Positions 53,357 to 63,357 are shown, numbered from the stretch's first letter. The stretch: 64,000 nt of DNA from JABMQB01 sp964575025 (GCA_964575025.1 CAZNPV010000012.1:21582-85581); one strand, 5' to 3'. Numbers and translations: made by a program. Notes: generated by a model from the letters alone, not told the origin.

Positions 53357-55102
53357 ATGGAAAAGAGAATTTTACTTGTTACCGTGTACCTCCTCCTGAA
53401 TGTTGCCGTTTTTGCACAGGAAAAACCGCTTCTTCAACTCAGATTTGAAAAAAATTATACTCCCACCTATGAAGAAGTAATCGCCATGTACCGTTTACTG
53501 GATAACCACTATCCGAATGCGGTGCTTCTGGAAAAAGGAAAAACCGATACCGGCAAACCGCTCCATTTGTTTGTCATAAACAATAAAGATGAATTTGATC
53601 CGGCTGCAATAAAGGCAGCCGGCAAAAGTGTTTTATTGATTAACAACGGGATTCATCCTGGGGAACCGGCCGGTATCGATGCCAGCCTGTGGTTTGCCGA
53701 CGACATCCTGCGGAATAAAAACGACATGGCCTCCCTGCTGGATCAAACCGTTGTTCTTATTGTACCTGTGTACAGTGTCGGCGGGCACCTCAACCGGAGT
53801 GCCTACAACCGTTCAGGACAAACAACGCCTTACGAAACCGGATTCCGGGGCAATGCCAAAAATCTTGATTTGAACCGTGATTTCACCAAATGTGACTCTG
53901 AGAATGCAAAATCTTTCAGTAAATTATTTACCGAATGGGACCCCGATATTTTTCTGGACACGCATACAACCAACGGGTCCGACCACCAGTACAGCATTAC
54001 GCTGATCCCCCCCAATCCTGATCTTTTTCCTCCGGTGATGGAATCTTTTATCCGTGAACATTTTATTCCAACCCTATACCGGAAAATGGAACTGGGGGAA
54101 TACGATCTGATCCCTTATGTCAGCTTTATGTATCGCGATCCAAAACGGGGCATTAATATGACGCAGGAAGGGCCCCGCTATTCATCGGGCTATGCTTCCA
54201 TGTTCCACACATACGGTATGATGACCGAGAACCATATCTACAAACCTTACGCTGACAGGGTAAAATCGTGTTACCAGTTTATCGTGGCACTGACTGAGTA
54301 CACTGCGGAAAACAGCCGGGAGATCATCCGGTCGAGAGAACAAGGCCGGAGGCAATCCCTGGAAGCCGATTCATACCCCATAGCCTTTGAAATGGACACC
54401 ACCCGGTATCAGATGATTGAATTCAAAGGGTATGAAACCGATGAACATCAGATCAGTCCGGTTACCGGACTGCCACGGTTTGGGTACGACCGGTCAAAAC
54501 CCTGGACGGAAAAAATCCGGTTTTTTGATACATGGAAACCTGTCGAATGGATCAATATCCCGGAATATTATATGCTACCGCAAGCCTACAGAGAGGTCAT
54601 TGAACGGCTTGATAATGCAGGAGTAATGTATCGCAGGCTCTCCCGTGACACGACCCTGTCGGTAACGGTCGAATACATCGATGAATGTACTAGTCCGCCG
54701 CAGCCCTACAACGGCCACTTTTACCACGACCAGCTTTCAACCCATACCGAACAACAGGACGTACCCTATTACAAAGGCGACCTGCTCATTCCGGTACGGC
54801 AGCCTGGCATAAAATACCTGCTCGAAATGCTGGAACCCAGGGCCATGGATTCTTTCTTCCGCTGGAACTTTTTTGATAATATCCTGGACCAGCGCGAATA
54901 CTTCTCGTCCTATGGCTTTGAGGAAAATGCCCTGAAATATTTAAACGAGCACCCCGGTTTCAGGAAAGAATTTGAGGAAAAACAAAAGAGCGATCCGGAA
55001 TTTGCCAAAAACCACCGTGCCCAGCTGGGGTATATTTATAACCACACCGAATGGGCTGAAAAGACCTGGAAAAGGCATCCGGTCGGCAAGATGTATGAAT
55101 AA
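53357..55102 (+). CDS. M14 family zinc carboxypeptidase-like protein
   Basis: This 581-residue exported protein has a signal peptide ending VFAQE (about residue 21). The carboxypeptidase fold is shown by NNGIHPGEPAGIDASLW (HxxE zinc ligands), LDLNRDFTKCDSENAKSF (Arg/Asn substrate site) and FLDTHTTNGSDHQY (third zinc His), with a later TYGMMTENHIYKP providing the likely catalytic Glu. It probably trims peptides in the periplasm or outside the cell. The C-terminal 200 residues are an extra domain ending without a T9SS sorting signal. Confidence 0.87.
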   Translation: MEKRILLVTVYLLLNVAVFAQEKPLLQLRFEKNYTPTYEEVIAMYRLLDNHYPNAVLLEKGKTDTGKPLHLFVINNKDEFDPAAIKAAGKSVLLINNGIHPGEPAGIDASLWFADDILRNKNDMASLLDQTVVLIVPVYSVGGHLNRSAYNRSGQTTPYETGFRGNAKNLDLNRDFTKCDSENAKSFSKLFTEWDPDIFLDTHTTNGSDHQYSITLIPPNPDLFPPVMESFIREHFIPTLYRKMELGEYDLIPYVSFMYRDPKRGINMTQEGPRYSSGYASMFHTYGMMTENHIYKPYADRVKSCYQFIVALTEYTAENSREIIRSREQGRRQSLEADSYPIAFEMDTTRYQMIEFKGYETDEHQISPVTGLPRFGYDRSKPWTEKIRFFDTWKPVEWINIPEYYMLPQAYREVIERLDNAGVMYRRLSRDTTLSVTVEYIDECTSPPQPYNGHFYHDQLSTHTEQQDVPYYKGDLLIPVRQPGIKYLLEMLEPRAMDSFFRWNFFDNILDQREYFSSYGFEENALKYLNEHPGFRKEFEEKQKSDPEFAKNHRAQLGYIYNHTEWAEKTWKRHPVGKMYE

Positions 55103-55105
55103 TAT

Positions 55106-56578
55106 CTAAGCCAGAATGGCTTCAGCCCTGTTGCCTGCTTTATCGACTGCAACCACAGCAATCGTTCCCTTCTCAACCGGTGCTTTAAAGACAAACGGTT
55201 TGCTTTTCAGGATTTGTGGTTTATGGGCTACTTCCCCGGCTTTTTGCCCGTTAACCATAACTTCATAGTGTGACATAGGTTCATCGCCTGCAAAAGCGGT
55301 ACTCCAGGTTAGTATGTTGCCCTCTGCGGTAAGGTTTCCCGGAGGCGTCAATCCCCTCTTTTCAATCTGGAAATAGTTTGAATTGCCCTTTGCCTCCATG
55401 GCTTGTTGTTCAATACGGAAACGTTCGCTCTGAGGCATTCCGTCGGGGCTGATCTGGGCAGCATAAAAATCCTGAGTCAGCTGGCACTTCATCGGGTCAT
55501 CATCGATCTGACCGATCCCGATAATCGCTGTATGGATCCCGGGTGTTGTCAGGGAATATTCCACCAGGGGGCGGCAGGGTAGTTCAGGGGATCCTACTTT
55601 CCGGTATACATCGGCAGGCTCCTGCGACCATTTGGGCTCTTTGTGGTACATCGCCGCATCGGCAAATACTTTCATCGCAATGATGCCCATGCCTTTGGCA
55701 GAAGCCACAGGGATCACATTGTGCTGCATGTTGAACCGGGTTTTGTCATTGGCATTGATGGCCACCAGCATGCCCTCCAGGATCCCGTATTCATCGCGCT
55801 GTATAAACTCTGTCATCACCGATGCATCCTGATGACCGGAAAAGCCTATGTGTTTTATCAATTTCTCGTTTTGGGGATTCATTCCGGTGAGGTTTGTTCC
55901 GTCGCGCAAATCACGAAGAGCAACCAGCGCCCCGAAGTTCCCGTCAGGGTCAAGTGGTGTTTCCAGTCCTTCATACAGTACATCGATCTCTTCTTTTCTG
56001 TGCAGCGAATGGATCAACACCATATCCAGGTAAGCCTCTTCAGGATACCATCCTTTGTTGTCGCCGAAAATCTGGGTGAGTGAACGCTTCACATCATCCA
56101 CGGCGCATTGGACCTCCGGCATCCCGTTCGACCAGTTGACCACTCCTTCTCGCTCCGGCCATCCGGGTTTTCCCCAGCGCATAGCTGTTTTGCTTGTAAG
56201 CCATATCGATTTTCGCAATGCTTCATCGTATCCCTCTTTGCCTGGAATAAGATTCAGTTGTTCAAAGGCCTTGTGGTAATTCAACTGGCTTCCGTCATAC
56301 AGATTCGATGTATCAAAATAATTGATTCCCAGCTGAAAAGCCTTTAAAATGATCGGTACCGGATCGACATCTTCAGGAGTCCACTGAAGGGAAGCCTGTC
56401 CTCCCAAACCAAGGGTGGTTACCTCAAAATCGAAGTTGCCGAACCTGCGTTTCATGGGAGCCGGTGTTTTTTCCACATTGCAGCTGCCCAGCGAAAGCAT
56501 GGATAGGCCTGCGGTGGTGGCCGCTGATACTTTTATAAAATCACGGCGTGAAAAGGGATATTTTCCGGATGGTTTCAT
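55106..56578 (-). CDS. Tat-exported aldo/keto reductase lipoprotein
   Basis: This 490-residue protein starts with a twin-arginine signal (SRRDFIKVSAATTAGLS) that ends in a lipobox (LGSC, about residue 33), suggesting a folded, lipid-anchored periplasmic protein. The aldo/keto reductase barrel follows (GLGGQASLQW, NYFDTSNLYDGS, DMVLIHSLHRKEEI). The catalytic-tetrad Tyr is in SNLYDGSQLNY. A C-terminal beta-sandwich region of about 80 residues (LTWSTAFAGDEPMSHYEVMV) is fibronectin-like. Substrate and cofactor use outside the cytoplasm are unclear. Confidence 0.82.
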   Translation of the reverse strand: MKPSGKYPFSRRDFIKVSAATTAGLSMLSLGSCNVEKTPAPMKRRFGNFDFEVTTLGLGGQASLQWTPEDVDPVPIILKAFQLGINYFDTSNLYDGSQLNYHKAFEQLNLIPGKEGYDEALRKSIWLTSKTAMRWGKPGWPEREGVVNWSNGMPEVQCAVDDVKRSLTQIFGDNKGWYPEEAYLDMVLIHSLHRKEEIDVLYEGLETPLDPDGNFGALVALRDLRDGTNLTGMNPQNEKLIKHIGFSGHQDASVMTEFIQRDEYGILEGMLVAINANDKTRFNMQHNVIPVASAKGMGIIAMKVFADAAMYHKEPKWSQEPADVYRKVGSPELPCRPLVEYSLTTPGIHTAIIGIGQIDDDPMKCQLTQDFYAAQISPDGMPQSERFRIEQQAMEAKGNSNYFQIEKRGLTPPGNLTAEGNILTWSTAFAGDEPMSHYEVMVNGQKAGEVAHKPQILKSKPFVFKAPVEKGTIAVVAVDKAGNRAEAILA

Positions 56579-56762
56579 ACAATAAGCTTTTTCGTTTATC
56601 TAAAAGTACAAAATATAGTAACATGAAACAATCTGCATTTGTTTAAATAAGGATCTTCCCCTATCTCTTGTTTCATCGGGTTACGGGGTCCCGTCTACCC
56701 TTCCCTGCACTTGCGGTGAGGGGTAAAAAACTGCCAACGGAGCCTGCCAGCAAAATCCTTAT

Positions 56763-56975
56763 TTACGTGCCCCGGCTTTCCCGGTGGAGGATCCGGTAAT
56801 GGTTGGCTTCCGATAGCTCACGGAACGGCACCGGCACTATCTCCATGTGAATGTCGATCCGTTCCGGCAACGGTCCCGAAATGCGGTTCAGGTATTTCTT
56901 CACTATACCGGAGACACATACACATGCTTTGGTCGGATGGTTGTAGAATCCGCAGGGACACGGGTTCATCGCCAT
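56763..56975 (-). pseudogene. Internal fragment of a ComM/YifB-type AAA+ ATPase
   Basis: This 70-codon frame begins MAMNPCPCGFYNHPTKACVC and continues GIVKKYLNRISGPLPERIDIHMEIVPVPFRELSE, a close match to the middle of the ComM/YifB Mg-chelatase-like ATPase (about 500 residues when complete). The match ends after about 55 codons, and neither the Walker motifs upstream nor the C-terminal part is present. It is therefore a remnant, not a working gene. It sits at the border between housekeeping genes and the AT-rich glycan locus, so the gene may have been broken by that insertion. Confidence 0.8.
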
Positions 56976-57467
56976 CTGTCAAATCAGATTTAGAGTTATA
57001 AAACCAAACAGAAAACCATATCCCGGAACATAGCCCGTTGGGTACATCCCTGAGTAAATCCAGTTTAGAAAACGGGAAAAACAACACGATTACTATATGA
57101 GTCCGACTGTCAATACCCTTGTTGTGCGTATCAGCATCGTATTTTTTACAAGCGTTTTGAATGAGTTCATGGACAGTGATTGAGTTATCGGTGCAAATAG
57201 TGTTACATTTATCTTCATAGCCAATTAGTATTTTTATGATTGAGAACCATAAAAATAATCCCTCCAATGTTTCGAAGCTTAATTGTCATTATGTAGGGCA
57301 GATCTGATTTTTTTAAAAAATATTGTTTTTGTTGTGTAAAAATAGTATCTTAGTAAAACATAAAAGAACATTGATCAGTTCAAATTTGTTCGCTGGAATC
57401 CAAATTTGCTAATTGATGTTGCGAAGCTTTGTTAAAATGTTTACCCCAAATTTAATCCCATACGAAC
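56976..57467. other. AT-rich leader region before the glycan locus
   Basis: This 492-base stretch has no convincing intact gene. A minus-strand frame (from 57267) contains an ATPase-like string, VHELIQNACKKYDADT, but its context does not support a full protein. A plus-strand promoter-like pair precedes upxY: TTG at 57323-57325 and TATCTTAG at 57346-57353 (20-base spacing). A long leader of about 110 bases then runs to the upxY ATG. Confidence 0.5.
57323..57353 (+). promoter_or_regulatory. Possible promoter of the glycan locus
   Basis: TTG, 20 bases, TATCTTAG is near the Bacteroidota consensus (one mismatch in TAnnTTTG). In Bacteroides, capsule promoters before upxY genes are often invertible. 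No clear flanking inverted repeats were found here by eye. Confidence 0.35.
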
Positions 57468-57974
57468 ATGACTTACCAAAAATCCCAATGGTTTGTTTTT
57501 TATACCTTCCCAAGAGCTGAAAAAGTTGTAGCCCATACTTTGCAGCAGAGAAAGTACGAGTCATTTTTGCCTTTATTCAAAACCATACGTGTGTGGAAAA
57601 ACAGACAAAAGAAGAAAATCTATCGTCCCTTGTTTCCTGGATATATTTTTGTAAAAACTGTGGAAACTGAAATCCACAATATTCTACAGATTCCCCAAAT
57701 AAGTACCTATATAAAAATTGGGAATACCCCATGTGTCATTAAAAATGACGATATCAACAAGATAAAACGAATACTTAACTCAGAAACGAGTATGTTCGTT
57801 GACGATAACTTCCATTGTGGAGATCCTGTAAGAATTATTCATGGAACCTTATCCGGTTGTGAAGGAATATTAATTCAACATAAAGGAAAACACCGTTTCG
57901 GAATTCAATTGAAAGAAATTAATCATACTGTAATTATTGATATTCATGCTTCAATGCTTGAGAGAATAGTGTGA
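57468..57974 (+). CDS. UpxY family transcription antiterminator (NusG-like)
   Basis: This 168-residue NusG paralogue has an NGN domain at residues 1 to about 105 (QWFVFYTFPRAEKVVAHTL, PLFPGYIFVKTV) and a KOW-type domain at about 115-168 (GDPVRIIHGTLSGCEGILIQHKG). UpxY proteins load on RNA polymerase at the start of capsule or exopolysaccharide operons and prevent early termination. It is the first gene of the AT-rich glycan locus, the expected place. Four or five downstream genes are the likely targets. Confidence 0.9.
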   Translation: MTYQKSQWFVFYTFPRAEKVVAHTLQQRKYESFLPLFKTIRVWKNRQKKKIYRPLFPGYIFVKTVETEIHNILQIPQISTYIKIGNTPCVIKNDDINKIKRILNSETSMFVDDNFHCGDPVRIIHGTLSGCEGILIQHKGKHRFGIQLKEINHTVIIDIHASMLERIV

Positions 57975-58178
57975 GTTATTTCTTACAATGGTCTTTTCAG
58001 GACAGAGTTATTTTTGATTTTTTCAAATTCCATATCAGCGCTCTGAAAATATTTATAACGAAGAAAAGATTGACAACAAATATTTTCTAAAACCTTGAAT
58101 GAATAATACATAGTATAACAAAGTTAAGTTAACCTAACAAATTTATTGAAATCTATTTGTATCCAAACACCACTACTT

Positions 58179-59603
58179 ATGAAAATAGCCATTATTGGTA
58201 CTGGACCTGCCGGAATGACAACAGCATATGTACTGGCTAAAAATAATATACCTGTTGATGTATACGAAGCTTCATATAATATTGGCGGGCTATGTCGCTC
58301 CATGGAGCTGTGGAATCAAACGGTTGACCTGGGCCCCCATAGATTCTTTAGTAGTGATAAACGAGTTAATGAATTATGGTTAGATGTAGTGGGCAATGAA
58401 TATGAAATGGTTAATCGTCTTACACGTATTTATTACAAAAACAAGTTTTTTTATTACCCCTTAAAAATCGGAAATGTTATTTCGAATCTTGGACTTTTAG
58501 AATCTGCCGCCAGTGTATTAAGCTATATTTATCAGAAGTTATTGGGGAGTCATGGAGATCAAAGTTTTGAACATTGGGTGAAAGGCAGGTTTGGAAACCG
58601 GCTTTTCAAAATATTTTTTCAAACTTACACAGAGAAACTTTGGGGTATTAAATGTGTTGATCTTGACGCAGATTTTGCCGCCCAGCGCATTAAAAAACTC
58701 ACCATGTACGAAGCCATTAAAAACGCCATATTTGCTGGCAGGAAGAATATTCATAAAACTCTTGTTGATCAATTTGCCTATCCTGTTGGTGGTACTGGAA
58801 CGGTTTACAAAAAAATGGCAGCTTTAGTTGAAAAAAAGGGGAATACCATAGTCCTGGATTCTCCGGTTTATAGAATTATCACGCAAAACAATCGAGTGAC
58901 AGGTATAGAATTGATCGATGGCAGTTTTAAAAAATATGACCATGTGGTCACATCTATGCCTTTTACTACTATGGTTAGTCGCTTACCTGAGGTCCCCGAT
59001 AAAGTAAAACAAAACGCTGATCAGTTAACTTACAGAAACACGGTATTGGTATATATTTTATTGAATTCTACAAAAGTTTTTAGTGACAATTGGTTATATG
59101 TACACTCCTCAGATTTGCTAATGGGCAGGATTACCAATTTCAGAAACTGGATCCCCTCGTTGTATGGTAATGAGCAGAAAAGCATTCTCGCATTAGAATA
59201 CTGGTGTTATGAAGAGGATGAAATGTGGTCGTTCGAGGATAAGAAATTTATCGAATTGGCTTCTTCAGAACTTGTCAATACAGGCCTGGTAAAGGAAGAT
59301 ATTATTGAGGATGGATATGTAGTTCACATCAATAAATCTTATCCGGTTTATAGCAGAGGATATAAAAAGATTTTAGCACCCATTGAGGAATATGTTGCTT
59401 CAATAAAAGGATTACAAGCTGTTGGACGCTATGGATCTTTTAAATATAATAATCAGGATCATAGTATATTGATGGGCTTGATGGCTGCAGAGAATATCAT
59501 GGGAAAAGCCTGTAATAATCTTAGCGAGGTTAATTCAGATTATGAGACCTATCAGGAATCTTATATTGTAACGAAAACAGGCCTGGCTAAACAAGATTTA
59601 TAA
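58179..59603 (+). CDS. FAD-dependent oxidoreductase of glycan locus (protoporphyrinogen oxidase/UDP-galactopyranose mutase-like)
   Basis: From the ATG at 58179 this protein has 474 residues. The N-terminus is a Rossmann FAD motif, KIAIIGTGPAGMTTAYVLAKN, ending in the acidic VYEAS, followed by GGLCRSMEL and DLGPHRFF. A second FAD segment, IKGLQAVGRYG, lies near the end. Such proteins are often annotated protoporphyrinogen oxidase, but in polysaccharide loci they more likely act on sugar or lipid-linked intermediates, as UDP-galactopyranose mutase does. The substrate is unknown. An earlier in-frame start at 58146 adds 11 residues before the motif. Confidence 0.78.
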   Translation: MKIAIIGTGPAGMTTAYVLAKNNIPVDVYEASYNIGGLCRSMELWNQTVDLGPHRFFSSDKRVNELWLDVVGNEYEMVNRLTRIYYKNKFFYYPLKIGNVISNLGLLESAASVLSYIYQKLLGSHGDQSFEHWVKGRFGNRLFKIFFQTYTEKLWGIKCVDLDADFAAQRIKKLTMYEAIKNAIFAGRKNIHKTLVDQFAYPVGGTGTVYKKMAALVEKKGNTIVLDSPVYRIITQNNRVTGIELIDGSFKKYDHVVTSMPFTTMVSRLPEVPDKVKQNADQLTYRNTVLVYILLNSTKVFSDNWLYVHSSDLLMGRITNFRNWIPSLYGNEQKSILALEYWCYEEDEMWSFEDKKFIELASSELVNTGLVKEDIIEDGYVVHINKSYPVYSRGYKKILAPIEEYVASIKGLQAVGRYGSFKYNNQDHSILMGLMAAENIMGKACNNLSEVNSDYETYQESYIVTKTGLAKQDL

Positions 59604-59605
59604 TA

Positions 59606-60973
59606 ATGATTAGTAGGTTAAAAGAAATGTTGAACTTTTTATCAAAACAAGAATTGTTTTGGTTATTGCTGTTAGGCTTTACTATAAGAAACAATTTCTA
59701 TCAGCAACATCTTGACATGTTTTACAATACTGATTCTGTTACGTATTACTATGCTGCTCAAAACATTTTTCACGGGTTAATAGATGGTTCCAGACCACCT
59801 GTATATCCTATACTTATAAAGATATCTGAGTGGATATGGCCAGGTTCTCCTTTCAAAGGTCTAATTATTTTTCAGCACTTTTTTTCCTTCTCTGGTTTAT
59901 TCCCATTCTATTTGGTGTCAAAGAAAATCATGGTTAACCGTTTTGTGCGTATTTTGGCTAATATTGTTTGGATATTTTTCCCACCAGCACTGGCTTATAA
60001 CAACGGTTTATTTGCCGAATCAATTTTAATTTCTTCTATGGTTTGGTTTATCTGGCTTTTCTCAGAATTTTTTAAAAGGCTAACTTCTTTAAAAGCAATT
60101 TTACTGAACCTTGTGCTGTTTATTCTGGTAATGATTAAACCAGTAGCTTTAGCATTTTATGGTGCATTGGGAGCGATTTGGATTTTTACTATTTTGTTAA
60201 AAAAACATAGAAATTTATTTAAGCCTATTTTTATTTCTTACTTATTCAGTATTGGTCTGATAGCAGGGTATTCTGCGTTAAATAAATACCAAAATGATTA
60301 TTATGGGATTACAACAGTTAGTCACGACAATACATTTATCAATGTAATTTTAAGTGATGCTTATAGAACACTGCCTGATAATAATTTCATTACTACTATT
60401 GATACTACCTTATACAAAGGTCATTACTATACGGTCTACTTTTTAAATAACGATCACGATAAATATCATCGCGCATTTGAAATCTTCCCATTGGAGTATA
60501 TGGATAAATGGGATATGAAAGGGGTATATGAGACCCCTCCGAACCAATTGGGATACAATTCAAAAAATATTGCACCATACCTGAAAAAGGCTCAACAGCA
60601 TCGAATTTACAAGGCATATATGTTCAAAAAGCCTATTGATTTTTTAAATTATAAATTTCTATATATAAACGGTATGTGGCTGTATTTCATGCTTCTTGTT
60701 GAGATTGTTAGTATTCTATACTTTTTTGTAAAACGACATCAGTTTTTACAATTAAGGTTATTAATTTTTCTGATGGTAGGCGGATTATTGATGGCGTTTT
60801 TTATGAAAGGGGTTTTTGATGGTACTTACCAACGTGTTCTTTTTCCACTGGCTCCTTTTTTGATTCTCATTTTTTTTACCATCTGTGATACAGTAGGCCG
60901 GGGTCTAAAGTTCACTAACCTGAAACGTTTAATCCATTCTTCAGATATTTATAAAAAAGGGAAACTCATGTGA
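59606..60973 (+). CDS. GT-C type membrane glycosyltransferase-like protein
   Basis: This 455-residue protein has about 9-11 membrane helices. A short loop after the first helix holds YNTDSVTYYYAAQNIFHG with an acidic residue, and DGSRPPVYPILIKI resembles the GT39/PMT-like (ArnT) pattern. GT-C enzymes use lipid-linked sugars outside the inner membrane. A large extracytoplasmic loop lies at about residues 240-345. It starts 2 bases after the upstream oxidoreductase stop. The transferred sugar is unknown. Confidence 0.72.
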   Translation: MISRLKEMLNFLSKQELFWLLLLGFTIRNNFYQQHLDMFYNTDSVTYYYAAQNIFHGLIDGSRPPVYPILIKISEWIWPGSPFKGLIIFQHFFSFSGLFPFYLVSKKIMVNRFVRILANIVWIFFPPALAYNNGLFAESILISSMVWFIWLFSEFFKRLTSLKAILLNLVLFILVMIKPVALAFYGALGAIWIFTILLKKHRNLFKPIFISYLFSIGLIAGYSALNKYQNDYYGITTVSHDNTFINVILSDAYRTLPDNNFITTIDTTLYKGHYYTVYFLNNDHDKYHRAFEIFPLEYMDKWDMKGVYETPPNQLGYNSKNIAPYLKKAQQHRIYKAYMFKKPIDFLNYKFLYINGMWLYFMLLVEIVSILYFFVKRHQFLQLRLLIFLMVGGLLMAFFMKGVFDGTYQRVLFPLAPFLILIFFTICDTVGRGLKFTNLKRLIHSSDIYKKGKLM

Positions 60974-60999
60974 AATAAATTAGTTTTTATTGACAGATT

Positions 61000-62373
61000 A
61001 TGGGAAAGACATGTTGTTATATCAAAAATACATTTAAGACCCCAATTGTAAAACCTGTCAGAATAATTACTCTGATATGTATCTTAACTATAGCATGCTA
61101 TTCCCCCACATTTATTAATGACTTTCAACTCGGATGGGACGATCAATGGCAGGTGCTGGATTATGAATTTGTTCATAATCATTCTTTCAGCGAATTATGG
61201 TACCATTTTACACACTTTCACCGGGGGCAGTACATGCCGGTAAATACATTACTTTATATTATTGTTTACGAAATCTTTGGATTTAATCCCGGAGCATTTC
61301 ATGCCGCTTCCTTAATTATCCACACAGCCAATGTGTTATTAGTATTTAGCATTTTAAATAGAGTTCTTAATTTTACTAAAAGAAGCTGGACCGAAAATCG
61401 AATATTACTGTTCTCTGCTGTTGTTGCCCTGATTTTCGCTATTCATCCTCTTCAGGTGGAATCAGTAGCATGGATAAGTGCCTCAAAAATTCCACTTTTT
61501 GCTTTCTTTACCTTGTGTGGTTTTTACCTGTATATTTTATACATCCAAACAAATAATTTATGGATTCTAAGCTCTGTTGCCATCTGTTATTTATTGGCAT
61601 TTGGATCAAAAGAACAGGCAATAATTTTCCCCTTAAATTTATTGGCTTTTGACTATATATTCAACCGGTTCAAAGATTTTTCGTTCGTTCTTTCAGCATT
61701 CAGGAAACAGGTATTTGTCGAAAAAATTCCTTTTATTATTATTGCCATCTTGTTGTACCTTTTTTCATTATCAAATAATCTTGGAACATTTACAAATAGC
61801 AGTTATTCTTTGTCTCAACGCCTGCTTTTTGGGGCAAGCAGTTTTATGGATTATATATTTAGGTTTATTGCTCCGGTAAAATTGTATTATTTCTATTTTT
61901 TCCCGATTGAACCTGGAAAATCATTACCCGTTTTGTATTGGGGATATTTACTCTTAGTAGCTATATGTGCATTATTCTTATATCGCAATTACGAAGCCAA
62001 CAACAAGTTGGTATTGTTTGGTTTTACACTTTTCGCAATCAATATCTTGCTGGTATTACATATTGTGCCCATGCCCCGAAAAATGATTACTGCCGATAGG
62101 TATATGTATTTAAGTGTAATTGGCCTGGCAATAATAGGTGGATGGTTAATACAATACTATTATTACAAATTCAGGACATGGAGAAAAACTCTGCTAATAC
62201 TATGTAGCGTTTGGCTTATTTTCTCCGGAGTGCATTCATTTTTCCGGACGACCGAATGGAAAGACAGTGACTCTATAAAACGCAATATAAACGAACTTGT
62301 TGAGAAACGCAAAGCCAACAAAGATCCTGTTGTTAATAACCCTTTAAATGATGAAAACAATGGAATCCAATAA
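61000..62373 (+). CDS. Polytopic membrane protein, TMTC/GT-C-like
   Basis: This 457-residue protein has about 10-11 membrane helices. The N-terminal loop YSPTFINDFQLGWDDQWQVL (acidic pair DD) and HRGQYMPVNTLLYIIVYEIFG, GAFHAASLIIHTANVLLV, and HPLQVESVAWISASK resemble the membrane domain of TMTC-like O-mannosyl or other GT-C transferases, without the usual C-terminal TPR repeats. It may attach a sugar to protein or lipid outside the cytoplasm. It overlaps the next gene by up to 26 bases. Confidence 0.72.
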   Translation: MGKTCCYIKNTFKTPIVKPVRIITLICILTIACYSPTFINDFQLGWDDQWQVLDYEFVHNHSFSELWYHFTHFHRGQYMPVNTLLYIIVYEIFGFNPGAFHAASLIIHTANVLLVFSILNRVLNFTKRSWTENRILLFSAVVALIFAIHPLQVESVAWISASKIPLFAFFTLCGFYLYILYIQTNNLWILSSVAICYLLAFGSKEQAIIFPLNLLAFDYIFNRFKDFSFVLSAFRKQVFVEKIPFIIIAILLYLFSLSNNLGTFTNSSYSLSQRLLFGASSFMDYIFRFIAPVKLYYFYFFPIEPGKSLPVLYWGYLLLVAICALFLYRNYEANNKLVLFGFTLFAINILLVLHIVPMPRKMITADRYMYLSVIGLAIIGGWLIQYYYYKFRTWRKTLLILCSVWLIFSGVHSFFRTTEWKDSDSIKRNINELVEKRKANKDPVVNNPLNDENNGIQ

Positions 62374-63289
62374 AATTAAGGTATCGGTAATTGTGCCCTG
62401 TTATAACGAGGTGCAAAACATTCCGTTGATAGTTAAAGAGCTACAAAATTTTTTGAGTGCTTATCGATACGAAATAATTCTCGTTGATGACGGAAGCACA
62501 GATAATTCGAAAATGGTTTATGAACCTTTAGCTATCACCTTTCCTGAAATAAAATTCATTCGTTTTGTCCGCAACTTCGGGCACCAGACTGCCTTATTGG
62601 CAGGGATTAACGAAGCAAGCGGCGACACAATTATAACCATCGATGCCGACCTTCAACAGCCACCGTCATTAATTCCGAATCTTATCGATAAATGGAAGGA
62701 AGGTTTTATGATTGTTGAAGCGCTCCCCGTTTACACCGATAGCATTGGTCCGTTTAAAAAATACAGCTCTCATTTTTATTACTGGCTTTTAAATAAACTA
62801 AGCGAATATCCCATTGTGAAAAGCGCCAACGATTACCGTTTAATCGACCGGAAAGTGGCTGAGGTAATAAAAAAGTTACGTGAAAATCATTTGTATTTAA
62901 GGGGCATATATGCCTGGATGGGGTATAAAAAGGCTTTTGTTGAATACAGCCATTTAAAGCGTATACATGGGCAAACACACTACCCCTTACATAAAATGGT
63001 AAAACTGGCCGTTAACGGTATAACATCATTAAGCATTAAACCCTTGCGGCTGGCTTTAATATTGGGAATTATTGTTTCGTGCTTCGCGTTTATAATTATG
63101 GGCTGGGCCTTATACCTTCAGTTTTTTACCGATAAAACCATACATGGCTGGACCTCTACTATCATTAGCACGGTTTTTTTAGCCGGCATACAATTGATAA
63201 TATTAGGCATAATTGGCGAATACCTGGGTAAATTGTTTATTGAGAATAAACGCAGGCCCAATTATATAATTGAAAAAAAGAAAGTCTGA
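62348..63289 (+). CDS. GT2 family polyprenyl-phosphate glycosyltransferase
   Basis: This 313-residue protein has a GT2 domain (KVSVIVPCYNEVQNIPLIV, ILVDDGSTDNSK, ITIDADLQQPP with DAD metal motif) and two C-terminal membrane helices (about 235-260 and 268-293). This is the GtrB/DPMS-like layout: it loads a sugar from a nucleotide onto undecaprenyl phosphate, to be used by GT-C enzymes such as the two upstream genes. Start is uncertain among ATGs at 62348, 62351 and 62360; all keep the domain. Confidence 0.88.
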   Translation: MMKTMESNKIKVSVIVPCYNEVQNIPLIVKELQNFLSAYRYEIILVDDGSTDNSKMVYEPLAITFPEIKFIRFVRNFGHQTALLAGINEASGDTIITIDADLQQPPSLIPNLIDKWKEGFMIVEALPVYTDSIGPFKKYSSHFYYWLLNKLSEYPIVKSANDYRLIDRKVAEVIKKLRENHLYLRGIYAWMGYKKAFVEYSHLKRIHGQTHYPLHKMVKLAVNGITSLSIKPLRLALILGIIVSCFAFIIMGWALYLQFFTDKTIHGWTSTIISTVFLAGIQLIILGIIGEYLGKLFIENKRRPNYIIEKKKV

Positions 63290-63357
63290 GGATTTGTAGC
63301 AACAATAGAACTAATAGAAACTAAAAAACATATAAACTAAAAAACTCATCAAGGCAA

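Noticed and set aside
56818..57267. Minus-strand frame with an ATPase-like string VHELIQNACKKYDADT upstream of upxY
   Set aside because: It overlaps the comM fragment in another frame, lacks the other ATPase motifs, and the similarity is a single short string. It could be a relic but cannot be supported as a gene.
57323..57467. Invertible capsule promoter before upxY
   Set aside because: Bacteroides capsule loci often have one, but no flanking inverted repeats or recombinase gene could be found by eye here.
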